A stretch of DNA of 64,000 bases from Ceratopteris richardii (GCA_020310875.1 CM035444.1:18746198-18810197); one strand, 5' to 3'. Positions 25,278-58,167 are shown, counted from the stretch's first letter. Notes: generated by a model not told the origin, from the sequence alone. Made by a program: numbers and translations.

Positions 25278-27075
25278 ATACATGTCTTCTAATTTTAATG
25301 TATTTTTGGCTGAGCGTGGTAGAAAACATCAACATACAGTGTCGTATACACCTCAGAAAAATGGACTTGCTTAAAGAAAGAATAGGTCTCTCATGGAAAT
25401 GGCGAGGTGTATGTAGGCTTTACCATATAACTTGTAGCTCCAGGTTGTTATGTGTGCAACATATGTAGTTGACATGTGTCCCACTAAAGCACTACAATCG
25501 ATCACTCCATATGAGGCCTAACATGGTTGCAAGCCGTCTCTTGCTTATTTGTGTGTCTTCAGTTGTATGGTGCATGCATTAGTGCCTAAACAAAACAAAA
25601 ATTTGGATCATAAAGCAATGAAATGTATTTTTGTTGGATATAGTTCTGAAAGCAAAGGCCATTGTGTGTATCATACACGAATTAAATGCATTTTGGTGTC
25701 ATGATGTTGTTTTTGTGGAAGATGCCATTCAACCCTTAACTTCATGTACCATGGAGACTTCATATAGCTTTCTCAAAATGAGACAATTTCTTAACCTTCA
25801 CAAGTTCAAAATGGTGATGAAGATCATTCCATCTCTAATGGAGATTTACATGATGCACTTGTTGATGAGAGGGTTGACATAGAAGAGACAAAAAATAATC
25901 CCAAATGGTTGGTGCAAACATTGAGAGAGAAATTTAGATGCACCTTTGACATATCATACTAGTTTAGGTTCTCATAGTTTCTTTTGCATCAAATTGTTAT
26001 GCAATGGTTGCCTTTAGTCTTGGTGATGAGGAGGAGCCTGTTTCTTTGATGAACCACATAATTAAAAAAATTGGATGGTTGTTTTGCAATCAAAAGATGA
26101 TGTTATTACGAAGAATGGTACTTGGTCTTTATGTGATTTGCCTCTAGGCAAAAAGGCCATTGACAGTAAATGGGTAGACAAGCTAAAATGTAAGTGTGAT
26201 GGAACGGATGATAGGAATAAAGATAGGCTTGTTGCCAAATGTTATGCTCAAGAGAGAGGCATTGATTTTGATGAGACCTTTGCTTGGACATGTCGAATGA
26301 CTATTGTTTGTAGCATTTGTGTTCATAGCATTTGTGCATATTGGAGCTCATCATACTATGAATGTACATTAGTTGGTCATTAAAACTACATTTCTGAATG
26401 ATGACTTACATGAACAAGTGTATGTATTTCAACCCCGTGGTATTGTGTAGAAAGAGCATGAAAAAAAAAGTGCGATTTGAAAATGGGATTATATGGTTTG
26501 AAGCAAGCACCACATGTCTGGTATGAGAAGATACATGCCTACTTGCTAGCACATGGTTTTGAGAACAACCCGACTGAGAGCACCTTATATGTTAAGCATG
26601 CAACTGATGTACTTCTAATCATTGTCATATATATTGATGATATGCTACTCACTCATCCTAATGAGAAGCATATTTCCAAATTTAAGGCTGATTTGCATGC
26701 ATCTTTTGAGATGTTATATTTCGGGCATTTGGTTTGTGCAAGTTGACGGGGGAATAACTTTGTGTCAGACAAAATACATCAACATATTATTGCAATGTTT
26801 TGGCTTTGAAGACTACATACCTATTGCCATACCCATGGAAACATGTTTATGATCGAGTCTTCATGATGCTTGAGATGCATTTGATGTTGTTCTCTATCAG
26901 AAGGTTGTTCGATGCTTCATTTACTTATGCATAACTCAGCTTGATATTGAATTTGTTGTCTCTTAGATGATGAAGTCTATGCATTGAACAAGTGTCAATC
27001 ATTGGCAAGCGATTAAAACACAACTTTTTCTACTTGAGTGGTACTCGACTATTCAGATTTTTTCATCCTAAGAGG

Positions 27076-28098
27076 TTCTTCTTAATCTTGGGATTCTCTT
27101 GATATACTTGAAATTCACAAAAAACTTGATATCACTTGAAATATAGCAATCATGATTGCCCTAACAACTTGGGGCAATGATGTGTCTTGGACTTGGATAT
27201 TTATGTGATTTCAACTCAAGAGTTCACATGCATCCTCACTAATATCATTTCTACACCATCCTCATAAAAAATATGCCAAATATTGTACTCCTTCCATGCC
27301 CAATTGCTCAAGCTACACACATCAAAGAGGTCATGAACTCACGTTTCTTCATTCAATGCCTTACATTCCCATTGCCCCCAACCATTTTCCAATATCAAAT
27401 GAATCCAAGACCCAACAAATGAGTGTATTATCTTCTTCTTTCTAGGGTAAGATTGCTCTATAGTCCTGGGTAGTTGCCTACTTTCCTCTCATGCTTTCAA
27501 TGCCTTTTCTTGAGCTCTTGCCACCTACTCGCTTATCAAAACTTCCTTCTCAATAGGCCTAAAGCTCACAATGCTCTTCTAGACTCATACAAGAATTTAA
27601 TGCTCTAAGGATGGTTCCATGTGAGAGTTTGAAGTCTGCTACTTCCTCTATTCCTACCTTGATCAAGATGATAAAGAATATTATTCACCTATTCTACCTC
27701 CTATTTCTAATATTAGAATAGAGAAAGAACATGAAAACAACAGAGATATTTGCAAAAAAAAAACTCATCAAAATATTCAAATTAGATCACCAATACCTTC
27801 AACAAATCTTTTTTACCACATCTCCCAAGCCTCAAGCTTCATTGGGGATCTTGAACAACAACACATCCATGACAACATCATCAAAAGTGGTTGTAGACCC
27901 ATTATCACAAGGGCATAACCAACAACTAGTACTAGATCAACCTTAATTGTTTGTTCAAGCATGTTTACCATGTTCAAGTGTATGGAGACACATCCCATGA
28001 AGCTATGGAGCTTATACACACTCTTGAAGAATATCAACCCCAAATACATGCAAGAATGAACAGAAATACACACTTAAAACATGTAAAAACACTTACCA

Positions 28099-28101
<3 letters not shown>
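27076..28101. other. Unassigned intergenic DNA
   Basis: Copia A1 ends near 27075. Nothing recognisable follows: short unsupported frames, AT-rich sequence, no RNA gene or LTR signature. Confidence 0.5.

Positions 28102-28190
<89 letters not shown>
28102..28190. repeat. (TA)n microsatellite, about 89 bp
   Basis: An uninterrupted AT/TA dinucleotide run. Perfect runs of this length are mutation-prone, so the exact length is likely variable between individuals or assembly-sensitive. Confidence 0.95.
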
Positions 28191-28194
<4 letters not shown>

Positions 28195-28846
28195 TGGACA
28201 CCTAAAAAACACCATGGGAACTCCAAATGAAAAAAAACCAAAGAAAGAAAACTAAAAAAAGCAAGATTCTTGAACATTTCACTTGATTATTCTAAAAATT
28301 TGTTTACAACTCAGGGTTTTTGTCCTTTATACTAAGGGATATGGATTTTTTTACATGAAAATTGGAAAAAAATTTGATCCTATATCATATTTGATGCTCA
28401 AAAAGGGTACTTAAAATATTGGGAAAATTACAAAATGAAATATTGGGAAAATTACAAAATGAAGGAAATAAAATTCTAAGGCTCAATGACTTCTTGGCCT
28501 CCACAAAAAATGGAGTAGGAATATAAATAACCTCTTGAATAGGTAGAATTTACATCAACATTGATACAAGGTAGACATATAATGACATGTAAAGCCTCTG
28601 ATGGTTCCATACTTCATCCATTGGTGCATCTTTATTGCTTGGCTCTTTGTGAGAGATCTCACATGTACTTCATGGCGCAAGTGAAATTGTTTGTGGGCCC
28701 CTTCTAGTCTCGAGTCTTTACTTCATATATTTTCTTCAATTCTTTTTGCCCCTTCTCTTTACTTCCAACATCCCCTAAACCAACTTATATATAAAGAAAT
28801 ATACTGAAAAGGTTATTGATAATCTCAACGTTATATTTTTCTAACA
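28191..28846. other. Unassigned DNA, 3' part probably a copia LTR end
   Basis: No gene. The last bases (CTTATATATAAAG near 28785, then TTTCTAACA ending at 28846) look like the TATA region and end of a copia 5' LTR, because a primer-binding site follows directly. The LTR's start could not be placed. Near 28405-28460 the phrase AATATTGGGAAAATTACAAAATGA is repeated in tandem. Confidence 0.4.
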
Positions 28847-29245
28847 TGGTATCAGAGCTTAGGAGGTTTGAGTATCGTAGAAGAAAAAATGTAGAAGCTA
28901 TAGATGTCCTCAAACAACTTAAGAGAGAAGATGTCAAGTGGTGTGTCTTCATCTACTGTTGGGAATCAAGGGGTTCATCAACACGAGCATGCGGAACACA
29001 AGCTGGAGCAATAATAATGTTGGTCATGCAAACATTGCGGATATGACCACCAACATTCATAGAAGGTAAACTTGATGGTACTAATTACACCTTGTGGAAG
29101 TTTAAGATCAGTTATATCATTGACTCGTATGAGCTACTTGAGATTGTACTTGGGATGGACTGTTAGCCCCAAGAAACACGTGACTCAAATAATCCTAGTC
29201 GGATGATTCCTCTAGATGCTGATCTTTTACGTGCTTGGAAGCTTA
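28847..29245 (+). mobile_element. Copia 5' end: primer-binding site and Gag start
   Basis: TGGTATCAGAGCTTAGGAGG at 28847 is a copia primer-binding site (initiator-Met tRNA type). Downstream a reading matches the Gag start of copia E1: [19 protein letters not shown], then DSYELLEIVLGMD, then DADLLRAWK (E1: [10 protein letters not shown]). The similarity stops near 29245. Only this 5' scrap remains; old and broken. Confidence 0.8.
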
Positions 29246-30253
29246 TTGTTGTTGCTACAAATTTGCTTTTTGACAAAAAAGATGTTATAAAAAATTGCTC
29301 AATCTATAATAAGGATATATATCCATATGCATGTGTGCATTATGTAGGAACACTTTTTTTTGGGTTTTTGTGTATGTATCTATATTTCATGTTGTATTCA
29401 TTAGTTCATGCAAATCATGCTTAAAATTTTAACTTTAGTAGTTCATTGAGAAACTTTTTTTTTTATTTAGAAGAAGGCAAAAAATAAGTTGTTTGTGCTA
29501 TTGTTCTATAGTGTTTGAAAAAAGAAAAGATATGTTCATTGTAATGGGAAAAAATGCTTCTCATATTATCGATATAGAGCATGGAATGCCATCTCAAGCC
29601 ATTGATATACACTTCAAGAGTATACCGTTCCCCATCTCGAAGCGTACCATATGGGGAATATTGATGAACAAATAATGGCACACTAAAGATTATATAATGG
29701 CACAGTAAAGATTATATAATGGCACACTAAAGATTATATAGGGTTTAACTAAGGCTTATGTAAAGGATAATATATGAGGCTCAAATGGAAGTTAATATCA
29801 AAGATTATATGATGGAGAATACCAAAGATTGTATAGATGTATATAACCAAAGATTGTATAGATGTCATACAAACATCTTTGGAAGAGAATATAAGGCTTT
29901 CGATTGAGGTCTATACTAGCATGTGTGTCGATGCTATATTTTGGTTTCATTATATTTTTCTTCTTGTTATAGAATATGAATTTGATTTAACCACCTAATC
30001 AACGTTTTTTTGTCTTATATTTGGCATGTTTAGGCGATTTTATCTCTCACTAGAAACTACCTGCATCCATGAAATCGAGGATTTTTCTCATTAAAAGTTG
30101 TTGAAAAGGATTATTTAAGTCTATAAATCACATCGATTCTAGCAATCTTTGAACATTAAGAAATTTAATAAGTGTCGGGGCACATGGGTTACTTATGTCA
30201 ATTAATCATGTCAATTTTAACAATATTTGAACATTAAAGAATTAGCAAGTGTA
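29246..30253. other. Unassigned DNA with short local repeats
   Basis: No gene recognised. It contains three tandem copies of a 22-bp unit AATGGCACASTAAAGATTAT (29674-29739), a doubled CCAAAGATTGTATAGATG near 29830-29870, and an imperfect doubling of a 60-bp segment (AATCTTTGAACATTAAG-like, at about 30128 and 30207). Confidence 0.5.
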
Positions 30254-30441
30254 GGGATTGCATGGCGTAATGGTAAGCACATAAAAACACTTAGAATGAA
30301 GATCCATGGTTCAATATTAGGTAAGGTTGTCTAGATAATGTAATGAATAAAAGGAGTGTCAAAAAATGATTGAGGTGTTCATTAACTAGCATAAATGTTC
30401 TGCAAACAAAGGAATATGTTAAAACTATTAAAAAAAAAAAA
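30254..30441 (+). mobile_element. Probable tRNA-derived SINE
   Basis: Starts GGGATTGCATGGCGTAATGG; TGGCGTAATGGTAAGCAC fits a polymerase III A box, and ATGGTTCAATATTAGG, 40 bp on, fits a degenerate B box (GGTTCRANNCC). A body of about 120 bp follows, ending in a 12-base A run at about 30430-30441. This is the head-body-tail plan of a plant SINE. No clear target duplication was found. It cannot be a working tRNA: there is no acceptor-stem pairing or normal anticodon arm. Confidence 0.5.
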
Positions 30442-30456
30442 GAGGTTCAACAAGCG

Positions 30457-30590
30457 CCTACTCCCTCAAGCTTTAACTTTGAAAGAATAACTCTACAAGT
30501 GAATGGACATAATACTTTCGGCCCCTACTCCCTCAGACTTTAACTTTGAAAGAATAACTCTACAAGTGAATAAAGATAGTACTCACGAGA
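30457..30590. repeat. 67-bp tandem duplication upstream of CPN60
   Basis: CCTACTCCCTCARRCTTTAA followed by CTTTGAAAGAATAACTCTAC and AAGTGAAT occurs at 30457 and again at 30524. The two units are nearly identical. Confidence 0.8.
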
Positions 30591-30934
30591 CCCCCTATAT
30601 CTCATGAAAGAGGGGTTAAAGAAGGTTACAACTTGCCAATACATATCCATTTCGAGGGTTGAACACTAGAGCTCCGTCTAAAAGAAAGGTGCCCAACCAA
30701 CCCATCTACGGGACGTGAAATATTAAAATTATCGAAGCTCACATTTCATGTCCTTTCAGAAGTTACGGCACTCCATAGCATATGACATACTCGCCTCATA
30801 GTGAACTAGGACGCAAAATTGGGAACATTTTTTCCAATGTTACGATTAGTACGGATTTACCATCTCCTATGCGAGGAACCATTTATGAACTATAAACCCA
30901 TAACCCCTCCAAGAGCGATTCTCGAGCTGCCACC
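30591..30934 (+). promoter_or_regulatory. Upstream region and 5' UTR of CPN60
   Basis: Upstream of the ATG at 30935. A CTATAAACCC (30890-30899) is TATA-like but only about 40 bp from the ATG. The start codon lies in a strong context, GCCACCATGA. I find no convincing run of nGAAn units; GGGAACATTTTTTCC near 30820 has loose GAA/TTC halves at the wrong spacing. Promoter position is inferred from gene position only. Confidence 0.35.
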
Positions 30935-51249
<20,315 letters not shown>

Positions 51250-51420
51250 AGTGGACCTCTTCACATTGTGATGCAAATACTCCAAATCTATCTATTCTGG
51301 GCTTCCAAGTTGGGAACCATTTTATGATTTCGTTGCCTGATGGATAGCGAAACTTAACACCCAGTCGATGGGAGCTGTAATTCATTATATTAAAGCAATT
51401 AAATGTACAAAGGATCGATT
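51250..51420 (+). terminator. 3' UTR and likely poly(A) region of CPN60
   Basis: Directly after the TAA at 51247-51249. TATATTAAAGCAATTAAATG (51386-51405) is a plausible AATAAA-like near-upstream element; no canonical AATAAA lies in the first 200 bp. The cleavage site is not determinable here. Confidence 0.35.
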
Positions 51421-52632
51421 ATTCTTTTGTTTTTGGAGTGAACCATACTTCACGCATGCTCAAAATAAGCCTTGAAAGACATTTCTTATGACTGTGCAAA
51501 TTCAAGTCATTAACTCTGACATGGATAATTTAAAAAGGAAAAGTAGAGTCTCCTCTTATACACAGAAAATGGATTTTCTATGTCTTCTTTTTTCAAAAAG
51601 CTAGTATCAAAAGTCTGATGAAGGTGGGATAATATCTTGAACCATGGTTCAATATCTGTATGATGTTTGATCCTTTTGACGAACATTAGCTAACATCCTA
51701 TAATTGTCAATGGGATTACTGATGCATCTCTTTTTTGCCCCCTTGCTGTTTTGAACCTGACTGAATTTAGCCATCTGTTCTCTTATCCGTGCTCATTTAG
51801 AGTGTGATGTGGATGCTCCGGTACAACATTTGTGATGAGACTTAGAGCTCGATAATCAATTTGACCTTGACGATGATGCTTTGCTGTCAGCTCATCTAGA
51901 GCATGATGTCACGCACTTGGTGTGGTAGAGCAAGATAGTTCTTGTAATCCACAATTAGTTACATGCTTGGTAGAGAGGATGAATAATTTGGAAGTTGAGG
52001 ATTCAATGATTATATAGCCATTCTTATATTCACTCATGCCAAATGTTGACATGGATATGCCAAGAGAATTCAGTCTTGATTATGGTGTTTTTGATGTCTT
52101 CGATACGGGCATGGTTGACATGTTTAGCATACCAAGAATAGCACATAGTTTGCCAGCATTTGAGAATTTGATGTGCGAGTTCTGTTTGAGACTAGACATC
52201 ACGGTTGCTGTTGATGCATTTGTGTTTGGATTTGTCAGTCTCACCATGATCAACTCATGCGACTGAGGGCCTTCTGGAAGTTCTGTTAGTTAGTCAGTTC
52301 TACATGAGCTTGACTCTTGTCAGTCTGAGCTTAGAGCAGTTTGCAATGCATCCACTTCCAAGTTCATGTCTATAGTGACATGCATTTCATTTCGATGGTT
52401 TGGAAGGAACCATAGGTGCTTCATTTGATGCAATTGGTGTAGGCTGATCCATATGGTTTGAGATCTTGAGCTCTTTCTACACATTATTCTATAGTGCTAT
52501 ATTCTTTGTACATGTTGCCACACATTGAACCTTATAGAGGATGTTGGGGAAGGTAATGGGTCCATGTGGCCCTCCACTCATATTTCATACTCACACATGC
52601 ATGCGTGCACACATACATATGTCACACATACT
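51421..52632. other. Unassigned DNA downstream of CPN60
   Basis: No recognised gene. Between about 51905 and 52263 the plus strand has a mostly open reading (EQDSSCNPQLVTCLVERMNN, then MDMPREFSLDYGVFDVFDTG) that looks less random than its surroundings, but I recognise no family. CTCATYTAGAGYRTGATGT occurs twice (about 51795 and 51890). Confidence 0.4.
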
Positions 52633-52732
52633 GCCTACCTACCTACCTACCTACCTACCTACCTACCGTACATGCATGCATGCATACATAGATAGGTAGG
52701 TAGGTAGATAGATAGATACATACATACATACA
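52633..52732. repeat. Compound tetranucleotide microsatellite with inverted arms
   Basis: (CCTA)n at 52633-52667, a short ATGC-rich spacer, then (GGTA)n, (GATA)n and (CATA)n to about 52732. The CCTA and GGTA... arms are partly complementary, so a hairpin with a spacer loop can form. Confidence 0.9.
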
Positions 52733-53140
52733 TTTCTGCTTCTATGAAATTGGTAATAATTCAACTTGTGGTTTTTCCAGGATTCTAATATGCAGAGTCT
52801 CTGAGACGATAAAACTGAGTTTTGGAGAAGTCATTATGTTTACCAGAGTAATGTGATACATTATGGCACTTGTGGCACATCCTCAATGGGATTAATGTAT
52901 CTCTAATATTGTAAATGTAGAAGTAGTGGAAATTACGATTGGATGTATGGTATGATATGTTGTAATTTTTTGGATAATATGACACTTCAATTTTAATTTA
53001 AGCGGTGGCCTATGAGTAATGTGAAATGGTGTGGGCACTGTAAAACAAAACACAGTAGGGTTTTTTCAAATTTCGAAGTGAGGTCTGACATTGGGGCAGC
53101 TAAGAGCAGCTCGGTGGTGGTGTTCTCTGACAGGATTTTG
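52733..53140. other. Unassigned DNA
   Basis: AT-rich, no gene or element ends recognised. Confidence 0.45.
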
Positions 53141-53306
53141 GATGACCATAACTGCTGCAGGGCATGGTGGAGGCTTGGCAGGTAATGGTGCCTATTTACA
53201 GTGTTGGATGGTTGCAGGTAATGTATGATGACCATAACTGCTGCAGGGCATGGTGGAGGCTTTGCAGCTAATGGTGCCTATTTATAGTGTTGGATGGTTG
53301 CATATT
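53141..53306. repeat. 86-bp tandem duplication
   Basis: GATGACCATAACTGCTGCAG followed by GGCATGGTGGAGGCTT and AATGGTGCCTATTTAYAGTG occurs at 53141 and 53227, nearly identical. Confidence 0.88.
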
Positions 53307-55041
53307 GGATATACTGTGAGATAGTGGTGCTTCCGAGTGAATTTGTACCCATGTAGTCATGGCTATTGTTGCTTCTGCATTGACTAACCAAGTCGGTGGT
53401 AGGAAGGGTTGATTGTATACTATGTTGAGTTTTCCTTTATGTTGATATGTTGTGTGCTGCAATAGACATTTGGGCCATGTATCTGGTGCTGCTGTTCATG
53501 GTTGCATAATAAGAGAGACTTTGGTTATCCGATATAAGTGATATGTGTCGATGGTGGGTATAGTACCTTGATTAGGGTCCTATGATATCACCCTTTTAAG
53601 TGGTATGGCCTTAATGTGTTATGAAAAAGGTTTGGCTAATCTCTCTCTCTTGTAATCGGATATACCATAGCAGAGGTAGTTGATGCCATAAGTACGTTAT
53701 GTCTTAGTAGATTGAGGTTTTGCGAAATGAGATAAGTGATCGGTATAGAATGTTTAACGTGGTTAAGCTCATTATGCTGAGATAGATTGGCTATGAGATG
53801 ACTTTTCTGAGCCTGTGTGGTACCTATTTTGGTAATCCTTAATGCTGTTGAATGTTATGATGGCTGGTGCTGTGGAATGTATGTTAGGATTGGTGAGCAG
53901 TAATTGCCTCTGCTAAATATGGTAAGGAGTTTACAATGCTGTTCTTTTGGAGTTGAAACAGGTTAATTAAGATTGAGAATTTGGTCTTAAAGCATGACAG
54001 TCACATGAACTGTATGGTAGAAAAGTTAGATTTGTCTTAGCTTATTAATTGGAGCCAGGAATACCATGTTTTGGATTGAGTTGGCTGGATGGTTTATACA
54101 TACCATGTCGTATTTCGCAGAGGTTGATGTGTGAAGGCTGTTTGGTGTTGATGAATATGGTTGGGCAGGTGTCTTCTATAATATACTAAGATGTTACTAG
54201 TGGGTTGGATATGGCAAGTAGGAATCTGAGGCTCTTTGTGGCATGTTTTAATGAGCAGATGATGGTAAAGTTGGGTATGGGTGTGACTATGAGACTTGAG
54301 GATGCAGGAATGATGGCACATTATACTTGCAGTGTCGTGGTATGTGGTGCATACATAGCTGATTCGGATGGGAATCTGACTTTGGACTTGGACGGGTTGG
54401 AAGCCCAGAACAGGACTGGAAAAAAGATTGGGGCATGATTTTTTTTTTTTTCAATAAAATTTACAAAAATTATTGTAGATACTCTAAATGAGATTAGAAC
54501 CATAAATCAATGACATTCAAGCATAAATTGAATAAACATAGAGTACAAAGTTGAAATTAAAATCTCATATCATATATGATATCACGAAAGACCAAACGTC
54601 CATGGATACGAGTGTAAAATCATGTGGTCAAAATATGCACATACTCATGTATGATCAGCCATCATCTTCCTCCACATACTCCTCCTTACCACCACCACCA
54701 CCATCACCACCACCACCACCATCATCATGTGTAGAATTCTTTGCTGCAATACTAGTACCCTCTTCTTCATTTGTATGTGATATGGAAGGAATCATTCTTG
54801 CTCTGAAAGATCCTTGTTCCATTTCAAGAGTGCTTAAGTGCTATATGTATAGCTTTTGTTCTGAAGTTTACTCGGAGGTTAGAAGGTTTTGCTTATAATA
54901 ATTATGTGGAGAGATAAGAGGGACTCTTATGTTTGTAAAATCTTTTTTGTTTAAGCTATGATGAAAATTTGGGCTGTTTTCTTAGAGTAGAAATGTTGTT
55001 GGAAGTATTAATGGTATGAAGGATCATTATGTTTAAACTCT
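53307..55041. other. Unassigned DNA with a CCA trinucleotide run
   Basis: No recognised gene. A (CCA/CCATCA)n run lies at about 54690-54730 and a T13 run at 54439. The frame at 54205-54438 (77 codons) matches no family I know and has no start, splice or promoter support. Confidence 0.45.
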
Positions 55042-56990
55042 TGGCATATTTTAATAGTGATGTGTGTGAACACACTTAGGACAACCAAGGGATCTTTTTC
55101 CTTCTTTAGGAGGTTTTCCTTGGCTTGTATATATGCTTATAATTTTGAACGGGTGACTAATCTTCATACATTCACTTAGTAACATTTACTATTGTGTTGT
55201 ATTCCAAGTTGTCGCTTCTTCCTTGTGCTATCCATATGCTTCCACAAACCTCGAACTCCAACAATTGTTAACAGAGCATGTCGTTGCTTCATCTAGGGCG
55301 TCGTCGACACCCTATCAATCACAGTCTCAGAATCGCATGAAAATTGGTGGGCATACTCAAGACGATTAGAAGCTCAAAATAACTTTGCTATGTGGTCAAA
55401 ATTTTGATATTAGCTCATTTCGGCCTTCGATTGCACTATTTTAATGATTGTGCAGGCAATCTCGTCCTTTTGTGCCAAACATGTATACAAGTTTTTCTTT
55501 GCTACACAAGTGCCTTAAAGTTTGCTACAAGTTAAGCGAACTCCGATGGACTATTTTTGTTTAAATTTTTGAGATACAATCATTTTTTCAACATCATGGT
55601 ATTTAGTCACTGGCCATGACTCAAAAGCAATGATGTAATCAATATGTTAGTTGTTGAGGATAAGTTGGATGGTACTAATTATCCATTGTGGGCATACATG
55701 ATGCACCATATATTGGTAGCAAAAGGGTTATGGAATCTTTTGCAGGGTGTTGAAAAACGTCTTACTACACTTGCAAATACAATTATTGAAGGTAATGCAG
55801 ATGATGTTGAAGATGGACTTCAAATTCTTGTCATGCTACGGTTTGTGCTCCACCTATTGTAGAGCAACTTCGTTGGGATGGTAGAGTGGTCAATAACATG
55901 CATTGATGGTTTTTTCTGTCAAACATTCCATTATCCCGCAAAATAATAAAGGATGCTTGGGATACACTTACAACTTTATACTAGGCAAGAAATGAGGCTC
56001 GTGTTGTTTTCCTCTGAAACCAATTGGAGAGAGCATATGAATGAAGGAGATTCTATGGATATTTTCTTTGACAAAGATCAAAGATTTGAAGGAGCAATTG
56101 GTTACTGTTGATGAAGTCTTGCCAGAGAGTTAACTTGTGCATGCTCTTAACGACCTAGATTCATATAAGAGTTATACTCTTCGATTAATGATGAAAGGTA
56201 ATCCAAATGCTTCAACATTTGAAGAGTTAGTCTCTGTTTTGTTGCAAGAAGATCAATCTAGACAGAACAGGTCAATTATTTGTGTTGCAAATCAAACTTT
56301 CTTAGCTAGTCAAAAAGGCAAAGGTAAATGGAGCTCATCTACTAGTAAGCAGAAATGTGCTAATATTGCACAATCAAAGAAGAAAGACAAAGATGAGAAG
56401 AAAATAGAAAAGCAAAAGTAGTTTTGCAAATACTATAAGGCAAATGTTCATGTCATAAAGAGTTGTCCAAAACTGGTTGCAAAAGAGGCAAAGAGAAAAG
56501 AGCCTATACCTAAAGGGAATATTGTCACACGTGCTAACAACTCCTTTTATATTGTAATAGAAATTGGTTACATCATTCTGACTACTATTGATGGTAGTTC
56601 TTTCACATTGTCAAATGCTTTATATCTGCCAAGGTCAAGAAAAATTTGTTGTCAATTTTAGCATTGGTCAAGATTGGCTTGGTTATCAAATTTGTTGATG
56701 ATAGATACATAATTCATGATCTCTCAAATGGCGATGTTATTATTGCTTCTAGCATTTTATATCATGGGTTGTACAAGCTCATAGATTAGGTGAAATCTGT
56801 GAATGATTTAACATATGCAGTTCAAGATTCTCACACTATCTTAGGTGCAAAGCTTTGGCATGCACGCTTTGGTCATCTGAATTTTGCGAGTTTGCTATGC
56901 TTATAGAAATCTGAAATGGTGTCCTCTCTGCCTAAACTTGAGGCTTCTTGTAAACATGTTAGTGAAGGTTGTATTTTGGGCAAAATGGAG
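55042..56990 (+). mobile_element. Copia family A copy A5 (5' part)
   Basis: A degraded family-A copia. Parts: 5' LTR (about 55042-55263), primer-binding-site relic (AATTGTTAACAGAGCA), Gag (LDGTNYPLWAYMMHHILVAK near 55655; LMMKGNPNASTFEE; knuckle relic FCKYYKANVHVIKSCPK near 56425), protease remnant and the integrase start (LWHARFGHLNFASL near 56855). It stops near 56990; no RT, RNase H or 3' LTR follows. Broken in many places; old. Confidence 0.85.
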
Positions 56991-58167
56991 TGGGCTAGGT
57001 TATAATGACTCAAATGCATATTAGTTTATTACAATTTTCTAGCTTAAGAGCCCAAAAGACCTTGTGTACTATAGGTGGCCTTAGTTAGTGATTGGATTAA
57101 ATATATTGAATCTCTAAAGGGAACAATGATATTCTAGAAGAATTGAAGAGATTATTGGGCTCTCTTCTTGAAGTTTTAGTCTTGGATACTATTTAGCCTT
57201 GGATACTATTAGGTTGGAATCTTATTGTGAGTTTGGAACAAAGATTGTTAGCAATTTGTTTGTGTCCAACAACATACTAATAGAAGCCTTGGAAATAAAA
57301 TAAAAAACTAAGAGTTTTGATTTAACTCCTTGAATGAAGAAGATGGAAGTTCTTTTTTTGCCATGTTTGGTGCTTCATTAGTTGAAGTGGTTAACTCTAA
57401 AATGTTTCCTTCGATTGTTATGAATTTTTTTACCCATCTTACCATTCAAGTAAATTGAAATTGACACTCTCAAACTCAATCACATGTTTTGGGATTTTGA
57501 AACTAGTAAATAGAGTCATTTCTTAATTGAAGCTCTCATATATATTTTGTTTTACTAGTTCGACATTTAACAATTGGAAGATGAACATTTGCAATGTGAA
57601 AGCACTTTTGACATAAGACATGGAGTGATCTTTTGCACCATCTTTTTATGAATATGATAGATCCCAAGAAGTGCAATACTAGAAACCCTTTTGTTCAAAC
57701 AAAAGCCATTGGCTTTTAAAAAACCATCCCACTCCCAAGATATTCCTTATTGGATAGTTTTAAACCATTTGTAAAATGCAAATGTAGAAAAACTAAGGAA
57801 GTTGGAAGATGCAAACAGAAAACTATGGAATAGGATCAAGCGAGTTGTTACATATTCTAGAATAATCAATAATTTTTTAAAGTCTAAATCTAATAGGGTA
57901 CAATTTAAATTCTTTTTCATGCAGATGGACCATGTGTTGATTGTGAAAATGTGTGCATTATTGGTCATGTATTACATTTTTGACAACCTAATGATAGAAA
58001 TAGCTTGTACTTTAGTTTTAGATAATGACACATGTATATTAACATGCTTAAAAGGATCACCACTATGTCAAACTATCGAGGATATTTTCAAAAGGATTTG
58101 TACCAATGATGTAGGCAATAATAGAAAAAATATAATTTTCGATGATTACAAGCCTTCAAATTCTTCT
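56991..58167. other. Unassigned DNA with a 140-codon open frame
   Basis: The frame at 57802-58224 (plus) encodes 140 residues starting MEDANRKLWNRIKRVVTYSR, with a Cys/Ile-rich hydrophobic middle. I recognise no domain. It runs into the duplicated block at 58168. There are no splice or promoter signals I can defend, so I do not call it a gene. Could be chance or a transposon scrap. Confidence 0.35.

Larger units (their letters stand above)
12355..27075 (+). mobile_element. Old copia family A copy A1, split by three nested elements
   Basis: A family-A copia whose parts lie at 12355-13621, 16149-16197, 19110-20201 and 25278-27075, separated by elements B1, C and A2. Parts in order: degraded 5' LTR (about 12355-12574), Gag (12850-13621; LISIDEIFPDSS-like region), Gag end (16149-16197 and 19110-19230, with a KYCKANNHVIKSFPK knuckle relic), protease (YIDSGAIKHIT at about 19390), integrase start (to 20201), integrase rest, RT (VWYEKIHAYL, then YIDDMLLTHP at about 26630) and a partial RNase H ending near 27075. 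No 3' LTR is visible. Broken in many places. It must predate all three insertions, making it among the oldest layers here. Confidence 0.85.

Noticed and set aside
30254-30330. A tRNA gene
   Set aside because: Only A- and B-box-like motifs; no cloverleaf pairing or acceptor stem, so a SINE head is the better reading.
30700-30934. Heat shock elements in the CPN60 promoter
   Set aside because: GAA/TTC halves occur but not with the 5-bp alternation needed; nothing better than chance in AT-rich DNA.
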